64,000 bases of DNA from Lanius collurio (GCA_020086605.1 JACBWW010000004.1:40903565-40967564); one strand, 5' to 3'; positions 50,441 to 64,000 are shown, numbered from the stretch's first letter. The notes: generated by a model not told the origin, from the letters alone. Made by a program: numbers and translations.

Positions 50441-53050
50441 CAGGCAGGGACTTGTCCTTGTTCACTCTATTTAAGTTACTGCCTTCTGTACGGCAGGAGT
50501 AGAATACAGGATCCCCCCAATCTTATGTTTTTTCTGGTGGCTGTTCTTGTTACTGTCTCAGGCAGAGCAGAGCATGGGTTTGCCAGTCAAATTCTTTCTC
50601 ATTTCCCTACTAATGACCCCGTGTTCCACACTTATACTTTGAAATAGCAGCCAAATGTCCTAATAATGGTGGCTGATAAGCGTAGCTCTGAATAACAAAG
50701 TGCACTGTCTTTGAAAATACTATTTTCCATTTCAAGCAATGACATTAAGTGATTCAAAAGCATTATTTCATGCTTCTTATAATAGCCACACAAAATGGAA
50801 ATTTCTTATTTTGCTCACAGTAGCAGATGAATACACACAAAAATGTATTGCCAGTAAAGGGTCATTTACTTCTTGTTTTATGGATTTTAACCAGCATTCC
50901 CATGAAGCCTGAGCAGAAGCCATGTAATATGACTGATGTAGAATGAATTCCCTCTTATTCAAATTATTTTGCAGTCTTTTTTCTCATTAGAGAAGAAAGC
51001 TCCTGAGGTCAAAATACAATGGAAATAATATTTCACTTTATCTTAAACTACGAACTCTGGAACTAAACACAATGCTTTAATAGCTGGATGCATTTAGACC
51101 TGCTCAAATAGGATTTAATATTCTTCTATAAATAGCAAACTCTGCATAAGTTATCAAAAATACAGAGGTAACTCTTGAAAGTATTATTATATTTATAGCC
51201 AAAAAGTAGACCATATTCTATACATGTAGTGCTCTCCACACACATATGTAGAAAATGTTACAATAAAGTAAGCATTTTTATACTGCAAAGGCTTCTATTT
51301 CTACAATGATAAAAGCTTTTTTTTTTCAAACAATCATTTTTGGATAAATAACATTTTTGCTAATTCTAAAGGGAAAAGCACCTAAGAAGTTACCATATCA
51401 ATGAAATGGAATGGAGCCAAATGAGGAATCTACAATTAACTTCTAGAATACGAAATGTTAATTCTTTAATGTTAACTGGCCTTTTGGGATTTCTAATAAG
51501 CTGAGTCTAGCATACTGTGGGATTTTAGCATTGACATGTTTCTAATGAGAGGTTAATGAATCTAATCTTTCAAACCATGCTAAAACACAAGACTAGCGAT
51601 CAGGGAGCCAATTCTGACAGTGTTTGGCTGTGTTCCAGTTGGGTTCACTTATTCATGAAGAAGCTTCCATCAGATACTTTACTTCTTACTGAAACATGAA
51701 GTGAGCTGGAAAAGAAAGGTCTCTGTGGTGTAGAAGGAACTGTCAGCAACCCAAGGAAAAGGCCAAATTAAAGTTAAAATTCATTAACCTTAGCATCTGT
51801 CAAAGAGTTTTGAAAGGAAGAAGGAAAGAAGAAAAAAAGAAGGGTGACTACAGTAGTCTGAGAGAAAAACAATTACTACTTTCTACCTGTTTACCAGAAA
51901 ACTGCCTATCACATCAATAACCTTAGTTCTCTGAGAAGAGTATCTCTGATAAATAGAAACTATGTAACATGGCTAAGTACCATTCTTCACAGCCAACTCC
52001 TTTAAATACCTAACATTTAAATGTGACAAGAACATGTTTTTCAATCCCAAATCTATGTATGGTCAAGGAGAAAGCATCCCACCAGCTAAGTCTGCCCATC
52101 AAAAAGCTATTGCAACATTCCCTGCAATCCACATGCAAAGAATCACAGTGAGAAATGCACAGGCATAAATTACTCTAGACCAAATAAGTACACAGTTCAC
52201 AGCAGACAGGAGGAGACCCTCAGTTCTGAAAATAGTGAAGTTTCCTACACCTTGAGCTTTACACAGATTCTCTGGCAACCAGCAACCAGCTTATGGTAGG
52301 GAGGCTAACTCTCTTCACGACCCTAACTTAGCTCTGCCATATTCAAAACAGGTTTTTTTTTTATCTTTGAGAGCTTCATCAAACGTGGTTTAAAATAGTT
52401 TATATATGCAAAAGGCACCAAAAGGTTGCAGAGAACAATTGCATGAACAAGCTGACCAACAGAGAGAGTAGAAAATTTATTTTCTTAAGCAAGTTAGAAA
52501 AATAATAACAATCTGGATGGCCTAATGTAGAATATTCAGGATATGAAATTTACCAAAGTAAAACCAAGCCATGTATTTGAACACTAACATATATGAAACA
52601 TGCATAAGCTTCTCAAAGCAAATAGAACTCGGTGAAACTTCAAGTCCTTCATAAAGAGTTACTATTTTCCCTGGTAGTTCAAAAATCACTCCTTAGCATC
52701 TCAATGCATAATTTACTTAAACTCTGTCCTCAGAATAGCCTTTTTCACTTTTTTAGACTACACTAATGAATACTTGGATTTTGTCTGCATACATTTCACA
52801 TTTCCTAGTAATTTAAAGCACAATTCTGCACTTTAACAGTGCCATAACACGAGTAAATAAATAAATACATTTATGCAATTTCTTCAGCCATACTCACTGC
52901 TTTTCAAATATTGCAACATTTCTATGCAACTGTGAATGATCAGCATCCCTCCATCCCTGTCTAGCTCCCTTTTATGACAGTTCCTGCCTACAATACAGAG
53001 CTTTCAATACAAGCAGGTCAGGATGATCAAAGGTCCTGTAATAGTCCCAA
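50441..53050. other. Unique AT-rich DNA, no gene recognised
   Basis: The first 200 bases are somewhat GC-rich and may belong to the neighbouring repeat. The rest shows no recognisable gene, repeat family or RNA. A short aaat run sits at about 52856-52868. Confidence 0.45.
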
Positions 53051-53071
53051 TATTTTATTTATATTTCCAAT

Positions 53072-53311
53072 TTATTTTAAAATTAACATGCTCATCTTCT
53101 CCTTGACCGGATCTTGGATGCAATATTGGATGTAAATTCCGACTCTGGCATCAGAAATGTTCCTTTTTGATGCTGCAACAGTGGGAGAAGGTCTAAGTGG
53201 CTCTGAAGGCAACACACTCACTACCTGCTTGAAGGATTCATATTTGAGAAATTTATATTTCAATGTTTCAGAGTTAAGATACATATAAAGTGGAATCTTA
53301 AACAGAATCAC
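53072..53311 (-). other. 79-codon open frame followed by AATAAA, unrecognised
   Basis: The frame has protein-like composition (for example VLPSEPLRPSPTVAASKRN and a segment IYIQYCIQDPVKEK). Its stop lies within ttttaaaataaat, and another AATAAA follows within about 25 bases, so it could be a terminal exon. No family is recognised and it is not CHID1. A donor-like site (aagcag, then gtagtgagt) occurs in its middle. Chance remains the simplest explanation. Confidence 0.2.
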
Positions 53312-56300
53312 TTTTTTAAACTATGCTTTAGCACAAAGTAGGATAAGAGACATTTGCATGAGTATGGCAAATTTTCCATGAGGTGAACATCTATAAAAAT
53401 TAAATAGGTAGTAGAAGTATTAGAGATTTTGAATAAATAGCTGAAAAAAAATCACACATCAAATAGCAATCCTAGATAGAACAACTTGTAATGAGATTTA
53501 AAGCACTGGTAATGATATTGGACTGTTATTTGTTTCCAGAATAGAAAAAAAAATTAAAATGGATCTGCAGTACTGGCACAAGACAGTATCATGTATCCTT
53601 CTCTGACAAAGATTATTCTTTTTTGGATGGACAACATTCAAAACTTTTACTCTGTAAAGTAAAATAGAAAAGAGGAAAAAAAAGACAAATTACTTGGAAT
53701 CTTCTCAAATTAACTCCAAAGTAGGTGAAAATATAACATCTCAGGTTATCCTTGAACACATAGTTTTGAGACAACCTGCTCTTTCTACTACAAAGAGGAC
53801 ACTGTAAAATTACTTCAGTTATAATGGAGGAAAATGCTGCCAACTAATATTGTGAAGGAAGATAAAATATCAAATAACAATATTTTCAGAAACACATTTT
53901 CCAAATCCAAACCAAGATCCCTTGTTGCACAGCACTTCAGGGTTGTTCTTAATAAAAGCAAAAAAAAAAAAAACCCACAATAAAGCAACTCACTTGACAA
54001 ACATTAAATTTATTTCATTCTTTAAAGGCTCTAAAAACGGTCATAAAATCTCCCTTTCAGTAAGCTATCAAGTAAGGCAGAATATTCTGATTTCCCTTTA
54101 TTTATTCTCTTCCTGTAACTCTGGCAACATAAAGAGAAGGGGACAGAATTGCTATCTACTGGAAGGCTGGAGAAAGGCTGAGTTCACTGGCTCATTTCAT
54201 GAGATGATTCTTGCATTGTCACTTGCATGATAAAAATTATTTACCTGAACCACTGTTAGTATGAAATATGTTTAGGAAGTAAAAGTTCAGTTTACTTCCC
54301 ATGAGATCGAATTATTTTTCTCTGTAGCAATCCTGGTGGAGGTTTTGCTTGATTAACAGGCTTCACATTTGCCATTTTTTCTCCCTGTAAAAATCTATCC
54401 TCCATACAAACTGTTTGGAGAGAAAAGACAAAGTGACTTCATTCATGAAGACTGTCTTAGTTAACGGCCAAATATCAACAACTAGTAAGAATCTGAAGCT
54501 GCATGACACAAGGCAGGAAGCGAAGTTAATAGAGAAAACCTTTAAAAGAAATCAGAGCAATCAGGAATCAAGAAGAATGAGATAAAATGGCTAGAACTCA
54601 TTAAATAACTAAATGTATATGATTAAAGCAATTCAAGAAACTGGAAATTATTAAAGGCTATTATTGGGTAAAGTGGAACTCATTTTTCCCTTCAGTGCAA
54701 AGATCAGATATTCCTTCCTCAAAACCAGCAAAATAAACAAAAGTATAGCCCAGCTCAGGTCTCCAGCTGACAGCCAAATATTTATTATCCTATTACTGCA
54801 GAGTGTTCTTGAATTTTGCATTACCTATATTTGCCACAGCTCATAAAAATGCACCATAGTTTTTTTGATTTTAAGTGGTATCTTTTCAATTTTAGATACA
54901 GAATCACTACAAAAGCACAAGCTACATGTTGAAACTAATGCCAAGCTGTTCCATCTGTATTAAAAATCTCAATAGTTGCCAAAGTTCAAGTGTAGATCTC
55001 TCACCAGTAATACTCCTGGAAATAAAATACATACAAATAAAGTTCAAATAAAGATAACTGCTAAGGTTTCACAGGGAAGTCAACAACATTGAGAAAGGAA
55101 ATGAAAAAGAACAGGTATATATATATCTGTTAAAAATTCTGCCTTTTCACCATTATATTCCTTTCCCTTTAAAAAAGTAAGCTTGTTTTTTTTATCTTGC
55201 TAACTAAAAGAACAGGGGTCTCTCTCCAGGGATGCCTCTTTTGAATAAGTTTTCCTATCATTTGCTTTCCAAATTCGAGAACAGTTCTAGTCTCACACAA
55301 CATTTTGGAGGTTGATGGGAGGCTTTGCTGCCCACGGCATAGCACCATTAGTTATCAGGCACATTGAGAGGAAATACAAATGTAATAAAAACACTGAAAA
55401 ATTAACGGGAAACATTTTCACAGCACCGCTGTCCTCAGTACCATGTGGCAGTAGCCAGTAGTGAAAGACTGCGGGCCTCAATCTGACTGTCCCCGCAAAA
55501 AACAGTTTGAAAATGGAAAGTCCCATGTCCCAAGGTCAGGTTGTTTAAAGGACAGCTTCAACTTGGAATAATTAAAGCTGTATTTAAGCATAAATAGACA
55601 CTGCTCGAAGGAGGTGGAAAAGGCAAGGCAGATCATTTCATTAAAAGCATAGCTCCAGGCGATGAGATTCAGAAGTTCTGGTCAAAGGTCTCCAATCCAT
55701 CCTTTTAATTTGATGGCTACTTCAGGACAAACTGAGTAGCTGGTGCCAATCCTTTTTGTTAAAATGGTGGAAAAATAATTCCAGATAATGATTCCATTGA
55801 TAAATGATTGTTTTATCATTCTATTAGACTTGGAGACACGACTACAGAAGAGTAGTCACTACATTACAACTATTAAAGTGGCAAAAAACTGAAGGAAATG
55901 AAGGGAAAATGAGGACATTTAGTGCAATTGCAGTAGAGCATTATAACCTAGTTGTCCACAATGTACCTTACACTCAGTATGCTAATACCACAGCCACCTG
56001 GGTTTCAGGCATCCTTAAAAAGATAATTGTATTAAATGGCAAGATGCTCCAAACTTTAACAACTAGGAAAGATTATGTGCAGAGAATCACTGTGCCACAT
56101 TCTGGAATAAGTAGTTTTATAAAGAAGCTAAATTCAGAATTTGAGCATTTTGAAGTAAATAAGTATATAATTCTATCACTTATGCCACAATTTTATGGTT
56201 TTTATTTCTTTCTTCGTGGCCCAGCACCTGTGCAGAAACAGCCAACCTCTTTTTTTATCATATATGACTCAGACTTTTTCTGCAAGGATTTTTCCCCCAT

Positions 56301-58040
56301 ATTTCTACAAATATTGCTAGTTCAACTTAGCCGTAACTGGCTACCAGAGAACACAATTAGGCTGTGGAAAATAAAATCAGCTTTAAAACTCACATAATAG
56401 TACTGAATAAATAAATAAACCAGCATTTTTCTAATTATGCATTTATGTAAATGAGGGAAGGTTAACTTCAAAAGCCTTCTCTCCATGATCACTGTTCTTG
56501 TCATTATGTGTGATTTTGTGCCAGCTGAGGACTCATTTTCATGAACAAATAGCTTTTCATTGGATGCAGGTTTTATGTGTAAAATATGCTAAAATAGGTA
56601 AATGTCAAAATGTGTTTCTCATCCCTAATAACAGGCAAAAAAAGATTCCAAGTTGAAACTTTAATGTGAAAATAAGCTCTGGAATAAATTCATTATCCTG
56701 TGATCAAAGAGTCTCTTGTATAAATCAGCATCTTTTTAAAAAAACTCAGCTCAAGAAACATTCTATTACTAAAATTCAGATACTGAAGAAATTAAAGCTG
56801 CCAAAATACTTTAATTGCAGAGGTTTCCAAACTCATGGAGGGAAGAAAAGAAACATTTAATTAAACAGCAGGTAATTTAGCATCAGAACCCAAAAAATAC
56901 TCAGAACAATGGCCAAAAATATAAACAATCAAGCAACAAATATGCCCTAGATTAGCTAATACTTCTTTAGTGGTCTGTGAGCACATTCTGGAGTTTAGAC
57001 ACTAAGGAGACAAAAAAACCGATTTTGGAAATAACTCATTCCTAATTTTATGCCCTCTTTAAGTATCAGAGTGAATTACACTGGGCTCCTCTGGTGCTTT
57101 TTCTACACAGAATGTACATAAATAACATCACAATTTCCCATCCATCTGAACAGAAACACTCTAATTTCAAATGATAAGATGTCAACATGTGGCAGACCAG
57201 AAGAGGTGATTGTAAATTTTGTCCAGTGCAAAAAAGGGAACTCTAGTAACTAAGTGCAGTGAACTTAGAGAAAGTGAATGGAAATTATTTAGAATGTAAA
57301 TCTGAGCAGCACATGTGAAGATATGCACATTAATGTCATTTGAAACAAATGGCTCCAGGTGATTTTCTCCATGTAAATTTCTTCCATGCCCTAAAATTAC
57401 AACTATTTCTGATGACATTTATTCTTCCTTACTGCAACTAAAAAACCACATCTTTTCCTCAAGTATAACATTACTGAGTTCTTCACAACAAATTGTTTCA
57501 CCTGTTGCCACAGACTCCCTACTGCTTAAATCTATGTACTAATGCACTCAAAGATTTTATGTTCCTAATCCACTCCTATTTAAACATCTCTTTCTCACAG
57601 TACTATAAAACAGATTCTAGTAAAATACTATTTATCCTGGAAGACACTCCTGTACATAGTAATGGATGCCATCAGTCCTTTATTATGCAGGTTGATAACA
57701 ACCATTTCACGAAAGACTAATGGCAAATGGTTGCTTTGCAAATTAAGAGTGGTTTACTTTAGGCAAGCTCATGATTCAGTATCAGATTTTGCTTTAAAAA
57801 CCCACATATTTTCTACTATTCTTAATACATCTGCTAAATAAATGCTGCCAGTCAGCTACAGAGTTCCAGGCACATCTTATTCTTAATATTCCCTTTATGG
57901 ATTTTTTCAAGGAATACTCTAGGGGTAAGAAGCAAGATGAAAAGTCTTCATTTTTGTGAAGAGGTTTTCAGATCGGATTGAAATGTATTGGTGGAGTTCC
58001 CTGTAAGCTTGACATATTACCATCAGTGATACAGGGCTTT
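53312..58040. other. Unique AT-rich DNA with one long chance-like ORF
   Basis: No recognisable gene or repeat family. The longest frame is 162 codons on the plus strand at 55909-56397. It is rich in phenylalanine, isoleucine and lysine, as translated AT-rich non-coding DNA usually is. A TA run lies at about 55117-55130 and an A run at about 53960. Confidence 0.45.
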
Positions 58041-58050
58041 TTTTTTAATC

Positions 58051-58116
58051 TCAGGAGAAACTAAATTTATGCTGGAGTTAGAAAGCACCTTAGTTTCTCC
58101 TGACTTAAATTTAAGT
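58051..58116. repeat. 14-bp inverted repeat plus adjoining 14-bp palindrome
   Basis: The arms tcaggagaaactaa (58051-58064) and ttagtttctcctga (58090-58103) are perfect reverse complements with a 25-base loop. The last base of the second arm begins a perfect 14-bp palindrome, acttaaatttaagt (58103-58116). The first could form a stable hairpin in DNA or RNA. It shows no known element around it. Confidence 0.9.
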
Positions 58117-61100
58117 TAGTATTTCAGTTTTCTTAAGACTATGCTACTTTAGGTGGACAGTTTCCATCACCACATTCATCAGTTTTCTTTCATGATGAGA
58201 TTTGTGAGGAAAAATAAAAAAAAAAAACCAGCAAAAATACTCTTGAATATAAATCAGAAAAAGTGTCCAACAGATATTGCCATACTGGCTATGCCTTTAA
58301 ATGGAACCACTGTGTCTGCTGCCCTTATCAGTTCATAGTTCCAACAATCCTATAAATGGCATCTTCAAGCAAGGCTTACAGAGAGACTGACCCTTAAGAC
58401 TCAAGCCTTTGCAACATGATACCCACTTTACACATACAGATGCCAATAGTACTGGTTTTCTGGGTCAACTGGAAGAGAAACTACACATGACAAACAATTT
58501 ACCATTAATCTCTAGCTATTCTACCCATTCTCCTGTCTCCTAATTCATGTTCCCAAGGATGCATACATCAACAAAAAGAGAATTGTTCAGGAGTCCTTCA
58601 ATGTGCAAACTCAAACACAGAAACAAAGTCAGGATAAACTAAACAAGAATGCCTGGACTCAGCTAAGACATAGTGTCCACAAAATATAAGTTTAAAATTC
58701 GGAGGAAACTGGGACATTTAATTTGTAAGTAAGCAGTAATCAAGGTGATATGAGACCCTCACATCATATTTATAATTCAATACAACAGTGGTGATAGCAG
58801 AGACTCCATGCTTCCCATAATGCTTTCCTCATGTGTTCACTGGGTAATGAGGGCTCAGCAATGGCAGTTTGCAATGATCATATTGGTTTCCAGGTTTGGT
58901 ACATAAAGGTCTCCCTAAAGATGCATAACCAATTGATTTCTCTCCATATGCTTACAATCCACAAATGCTAAAACCTAGGACCAATTCAATAAATTATCAT
59001 CATCAGTAGGTATCTTCACTTCTGCTGTCAATACTAAAATATATTCCATTTCTATATTGAGTTTGCTCAAACTGTCCAGTGTCTCTTTACTACAAAATGT
59101 AGAATCCAGTGAAGTACAACTACACATTTATCCATCAAAACACCTTCAAAGTGGCGCTTGAATATGGAAAGCAACAAGCTTCATCGACTTTTACCTTTCT
59201 GAATTATGGCTCCAAGTGAACAGTGTACAACTACTTCTCAGGTGGAAACACCTTATTTTCTTAATTTATTGGGACTCAAAGCCCAGGACTCAGGAACATT
59301 TGCTTACACTCACGGGGGAAAAAAAAATCTTGTACAATACCAATGTCTAAATTTTGTAAATACAAGGAAACCCTAAAGATAAGACAACTTCCTTTAGGTT
59401 TTAACCACCATGGTAAATGATTTTATATTCAAAATTGCAAGCAACAACTGCCATCTACACCCCCATCCTGTAGTAGAGGCTGGCAGTAGGACTATCCCGT
59501 CTCACACAAACTGGGTCCACAGAACTTTACTGACTCTGCTTTGACCCCCTCACCTGCTCAACGTCCTCACTCACAAGTAGTGAAGAGGATGTACCTGCTC
59601 TAAGCCAGGCAGTGCGGTTACCTTGAACTTTACAGGAAGTACCACTCTAGAGGCATTTTCTTTTCCTTCCCAAACCTTAAGGACAGGTAAATAACAAAAG
59701 GAAGAAGCTACTTGCAAAAAGATGTAGTACATGGAGAGATTTTTACCTTTTCCCAAGACAATTTATTTCTAAAATAGTGTAACAAAACAAATGTTCGGTT
59801 TAAACACGAAAATTACATACATAAAACTGTAAGAAATGGTTAACTATATGAGTATATATGGTAACTAAGGTGTATATTTAGGATATATAGATATATTTTG
59901 GGCATAATCTTGTAAATTTCATTGAATTTCCAAATAATTTTCATAATACTGTATTTTTTTTCCTAAAAGTAGATGAAGTATCAAAGTCTGCCTTGATTTC
60001 CATTTTAGCCATGAACAGCACTGCATTTCAGCATCATTCTGAAATGCAACTCTCCTATTTTTATAGCCCCAAATCCAAAAACTTATTTTAGGTAAAATTT
60101 ACTACTCAACATTTTCAGATCCATTTTCCTAATGTGGACACGAATTAATTTAGGGTGGAAAAACCCCACTGTGTTTGCTGGCATTACTAATATATTGAAA
60201 CAGCTCATAAAATCATAAAGAAAAAATGTATTGGACATTGTACCACTACTGAATGTTTTCACCAGAAACCTTATTCAGCCACCTGCTGTATAATTCCAAG
60301 TACAAACAAGCTGTTTGCACAAATCAAAAGCTGTTAATGTTGTGGAACACACTTGCACTTCTATTACTTCAAAGACTGTATAGCTATATATGCTCCATTA
60401 CTATTTCCTGTAAGTATTACTTCAAGGCTTCAAACCTATTCCTAAATCTTATATATTTCCACACTGGCTCTTCACTCAGTTATTGAGTCCTTCCATTGGT
60501 AATTTGATCACTCTGAATACTTTGCTGCTGTGATTGCTACTTTCCTCTGGAATAGCAATAAACCTGCTATTAAACTTGCCCTCTGAAAGAACTGTACACA
60601 AAAAAAGTCTTCAGAAATGTAATAATGCTTTTAGAGATATTTTTCACTGCCATATGCAAAGAATAATGTTTTGTTACTTTTCCTTCTTTTTTTCATTGTA
60701 GTGTTTAAAAACATTGTGTCAAAATGAAAGGAAGAATTTAGGTTGTATGATTCTGCCTATATCAAACTAACAGTTCACATCAGGATGGAACTTTTACAAT
60801 AAAAACTAGCACCATACTTTAGACTGCACTATGGAGCAGTCTCAGAGCACATAAAATGGATGCTTTTTTTGGATTAAACAACTGGAGTGGCACTCGAAGT
60901 GCTAATGAGCTCCAGCTCATAGGACCAGACAAGAGTCACCTCAAAGGAAAAAGCCCCAAAGACTGATCTTGTAAGCACTGAGTCCCCAGCACCACTTTTG
61001 TGGCAGACAGCTTGAGAGCATACACACAGTCAAGTAATAAAGACATAGCTTCAGAAAAAAAAAAAATAAAAAAAAAGGAAGGAGTTGTGCTTTATCAGGA

Positions 61101-64000
61101 ATTACTTTATGTTTCAGAGCTTGCTAAATAAAGATTCGAAAGTGGTGCTCTTCAGCAAATGAAGGCGTATATAGCTGTCTTCCTCTAAATTTAACCAACT
61201 GAAATTATATTTGATTTACCAAGAAAGTTCATTTCAACTTTTAAATCTATGCTGATGATATTCAGATCAGTTTCAGCAGGCCTACAGAAACTCATATATT
61301 GATTTTAATTCTGACTGCTTCCTCAACAATCATAGCAATTCAATTCACTGAACAGATTAATGTTAAAATTAGATAATGAGGATTGAAAAATCAGTTTAAG
61401 ATTAGAGAAACTCCAAGCTACTTGCTTTCAAAAGAAAAGCTTGTCTGCTAAAAAACCCCAAGCAAACACTACATATCAAACAATGTCCCTCTGTGAAAAA
61501 AATACAAATGATCTCACTACTGACAGTTTTCTAGTAAAGAGAATAGCCAATCAATCTAAAACTCCAGGATCTATATGTATTTTTTTCCTTCAGGAAAAGG
61601 CCAAAAACTCTCCCTGATTAGAAATAAGAGGGAAATACATCCAGCTGTCTGGGGCCAACATCTTAGCCCATGCATCCCTGTCAGTGGTGGGTAGGTCCCA
61701 TTGTAGCTGATAAGCTTTACCCAGACCGCTGTCTTCTGGCTCCAAAAGAGGATGCTACACCTTCAGAATCAGAAGCTTTCCAGAGGAATCTACACTGCAC
61801 ACAACCCAGCAAGTGAGCACAGTGCACTTAGCCAGCTCTAGGCTAACTTGTATAAAGTCACTACGCATTTTCAGGAGGCCCTTTTCATGCTCAGCCCCAA
61901 TTGACCTGCAATGGAACCGAACACAAGGAGTATCTTGTGAGGCACAGCAAACACCAGGCAAAATTAATCATTATCCTTTCTGCACTGAGCATGAGAGAGG
62001 ATGGGGCAATGGGAGCAAAGGGATTCTTAGTGGAGTGATCCGGATACAAACATGGTGTTACCTGTTCTATGTTCTTTGTTAATCATCATGTATCTGAAGA
62101 GATTCAAGCAGAGCTTTAGGTCACCATTAGTGATCTCAGAAGCCCAAGGAAGGGTACCAAAGCAATGAGCTTCTTTCACTTTACACCGGGCACAAATACC
62201 CACATGCAAATCTAGGGACATGAGTAAATTTAGCTTACAGTAAAGTTTCTGGATCTTGGTTTTAAACCACAGAAGTATTTTTCCTAATTTCATCATGCTA
62301 TCTTCTAATGGTTGGAGTGCAACAAGAAGACAACAAAGAATTATAGCCTTATTATTTTGTCAATATTTAACTGCCTAAATATTGCCTGTAGCAAATTTAC
62401 TATTAAAAAGCACCATGGGAGACAGAGAAGAGCACATTTCACAGTAATATGCCCACCATTTAAAATGCACATCACAACTGACTAGCTTTTAAAGCAGATT
62501 CACTGAGATACACACATTCACCCACAGCCAATGCCATTGTACAACTGAACTTCAGAACCAATCATTTGTCTACTAAACAAAAGCCACCTGTCTCTCATTT
62601 CAAAAGAAATAAGAATGTGTTTTACATAAAAAACAGTATAATAGCTTTTTTATTTATCATCATAAGGTAATGTGGATAAGCTGAAATATGACCCCTAATT
62701 TTACTTTGTAAAATGTTCTGTCTACCTTACATGAATTAACTAATCTTACACTTTCAGCTAACAGCTCAAACTCTCTTTCCATCCCTAAAGGGAGGGAGGG
62801 GCAGATATACCATGGAAGAGACACATACCAGAATATTCCAGAGTGAATTTAATAGAATAAAACTTTTGAAACACTCCTGAAATATTTAGACATCTGTGAT
62901 ATAGAAATAATTTCTGATTCCAGGCCCAATTGTGACTTCCTCTTATCACTGCCAAGATTTTACTATCTGACCCAGCAGTACAATTTAAGAAGAAATAGCT
63001 TAGCAGTTTCTTCAGTAAAGAGAAGAAGTGGACAACAGGTCAAGTTGCTCAGTCTCACAAAGCTAATGGATACATTGGTTTATTTGAAATATTACTATCT
63101 CCCCAAAATCCCATGAACTATGAACAAAATCGATTAAATCAGGATACAGAATCCAGGCATACAGGGAAGTAAGAGAAATCCTGAGAGAATTACAGCATGA
63201 ATAGAAATGTTGTAAAAGCTTTTGCAGCGTCAAGAGTAAAAGAGTTCCTGGCACAAGCTTTTTCCTATCTTCTATAAGACAAAATCATGAGTCACAGTTG
63301 GCCCAAATCTTAAACTGCTGCTTATAAAGACAATGCCATGATAATTCAGAGAAAAAGTTCACCTCTAACCGTTTCTAAGTACCACATTTTATGACCTGCT
63401 ATTTCCAGAATGGCAGGCAGCCAATAAAATTCTCAGTAGAGCCCTACATCCTCACATAGCTTGCAAGTCATCTTATTTTGTATCTTTGAACAGCAAAATG
63501 CATTGTAAAATTAGTTTCTCCCTTGCTTCAGCTGGCAATTTATTATGTCAATCTTCTTAAATGTTTAAAATTAACATAAAAGTCCATATGCAGATTACTT
63601 TAAATGAAAGGTTAGCACACACAGCATTGTTTCAAAATAATGGAGTTATTCACATATCTATTTTCTTGCTACATTTGGAACAAAAGCAGCTTGAATGCAG
63701 AATATATTCAGAAGTTACAGAGACGGGTGGAACATTAGAGATGTATCTTTCCTCTTTCAACACTATACAAAAAAAATGACAAAATGATACATGAAACTTA
63801 GCAGGGAGATGCTCAGTAAAGAATTTTGACTTATTAAACATAAGCGACACCATTGCCACATAGTCTTTGATTTACATTGCTTTTAATTCACAGCTAGCAA
63901 TGAAGTTTACCAGCTCCTTTTTGGCCCAGGTCATAATGGGCATAGATTTTAGATGGCATGGAATGAGAAATATCACTACACTACTGTGTAACCTCCCATG
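58117..64000. other. Unique AT-rich DNA to the end of the window
   Basis: I see no exon, RNA gene or named repeat here. Small A runs occur at about 58209 and 61057-61076, and TA-rich sequence at 59850-59900. The frames listed on both strands are below 90 codons with no recognisable domain. A CHID1 exon was looked for and not found. Confidence 0.45.

Larger units (their letters stand above)
7249..64000 (-). other. CHID1: Presumed CHID1 intron(s), 5' exons not found
   Basis: Upstream on the minus strand I searched by eye for reverse-complement matches to well-conserved CHID1 segments. These included the start of the barrel after the signal peptide, the segment equivalent to the lost GH18 active-site strand, and the residues before the exon at 7168-7248. 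None was seen. Either one intron exceeds 56 kb, or exons were missed, or the gene is broken in this assembly. Known content of this stretch is listed separately: CR1 copies, LTR relics and simple repeats. No second gene was identified. Confidence 0.5.

Noticed and set aside
50144..50647. 167-codon plus-strand open frame as a gene
   Set aside because: It is the antisense shadow of the CR1 ORF1 remnant, whose recognisable blocks are on the minus strand.
55909..56397. 162-codon plus-strand open frame as a novel gene
   Set aside because: Its composition (Phe, Ile, Lys, Leu rich) is that of translated AT-rich non-coding DNA. A rough estimate from stop-codon frequency makes a frame of this length plausible by chance in 64 kb read in six frames. 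No domain or splice context was seen.

Overview
This is a 64 kb piece of an AT-rich vertebrate nuclear genome, almost certainly from a bird. It carries at least eight CR1-type LINE fragments, most with the 3' tails and ORF remnants typical of avian CR1, plus LTR relics that look like avian endogenous retroviruses. Open reading frames are short and scattered, with no prokaryotic gene organisation. Species and chromosome cannot be read from the sequence.

The one gene I can identify with confidence is CHID1 (chitinase domain containing 1, also called SI-CLP, a glycosyl hydrolase 18-like protein). It lies on the minus strand. Its last three coding exons are at 7168-7248, 3857-3899 and 1716-1814. 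All three have proper splice sites, their phases join exactly, and together they encode the C-terminal 73 residues up to the stop codon. A polyadenylation signal lies at 1570-1575. I found none of the earlier CHID1 exons, which should hold about 320 residues, in 7249-64000. Most of the window is therefore probably one very long CHID1 intron, or several introns whose exons I missed.

Layout: 1-1550 is unidentified sequence downstream of CHID1, with an 18-bp tandem repeat. 1550-7250 is the CHID1 3' end with short introns; one of these introns holds a CR1 copy with a reverse transcriptase fragment. 7249-64000 is presumed intron. It contains CR1 copies at 7.5, 22.7-23.1, 24.9, 25.1 and 36.0 kb, an older CR1/L3-like copy at 28.3-28.7 kb, and CR1 ORF2 and ORF1 remnants at 43.9-44.6 and 50.0-50.4 kb. 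It also contains three LTR-like blocks at 29.8-30.2, 41.9-42.3 and 45.5-46.0 kb and several small simple repeats. 51-64 kb is mostly unique AT-rich DNA.

I saw no convincing undescribed system. The items most worth checking are a few exon-like open segments with splice-like borders (26.25, 28.92, 42.42, 49.32 and 53.07 kb), the missing 5' part of CHID1, and a strong hairpin at 58.05 kb. The longest open frame in the window, 191 codons at 44.0-44.6 kb on the minus strand, is decayed CR1 sequence and should not be called a gene.
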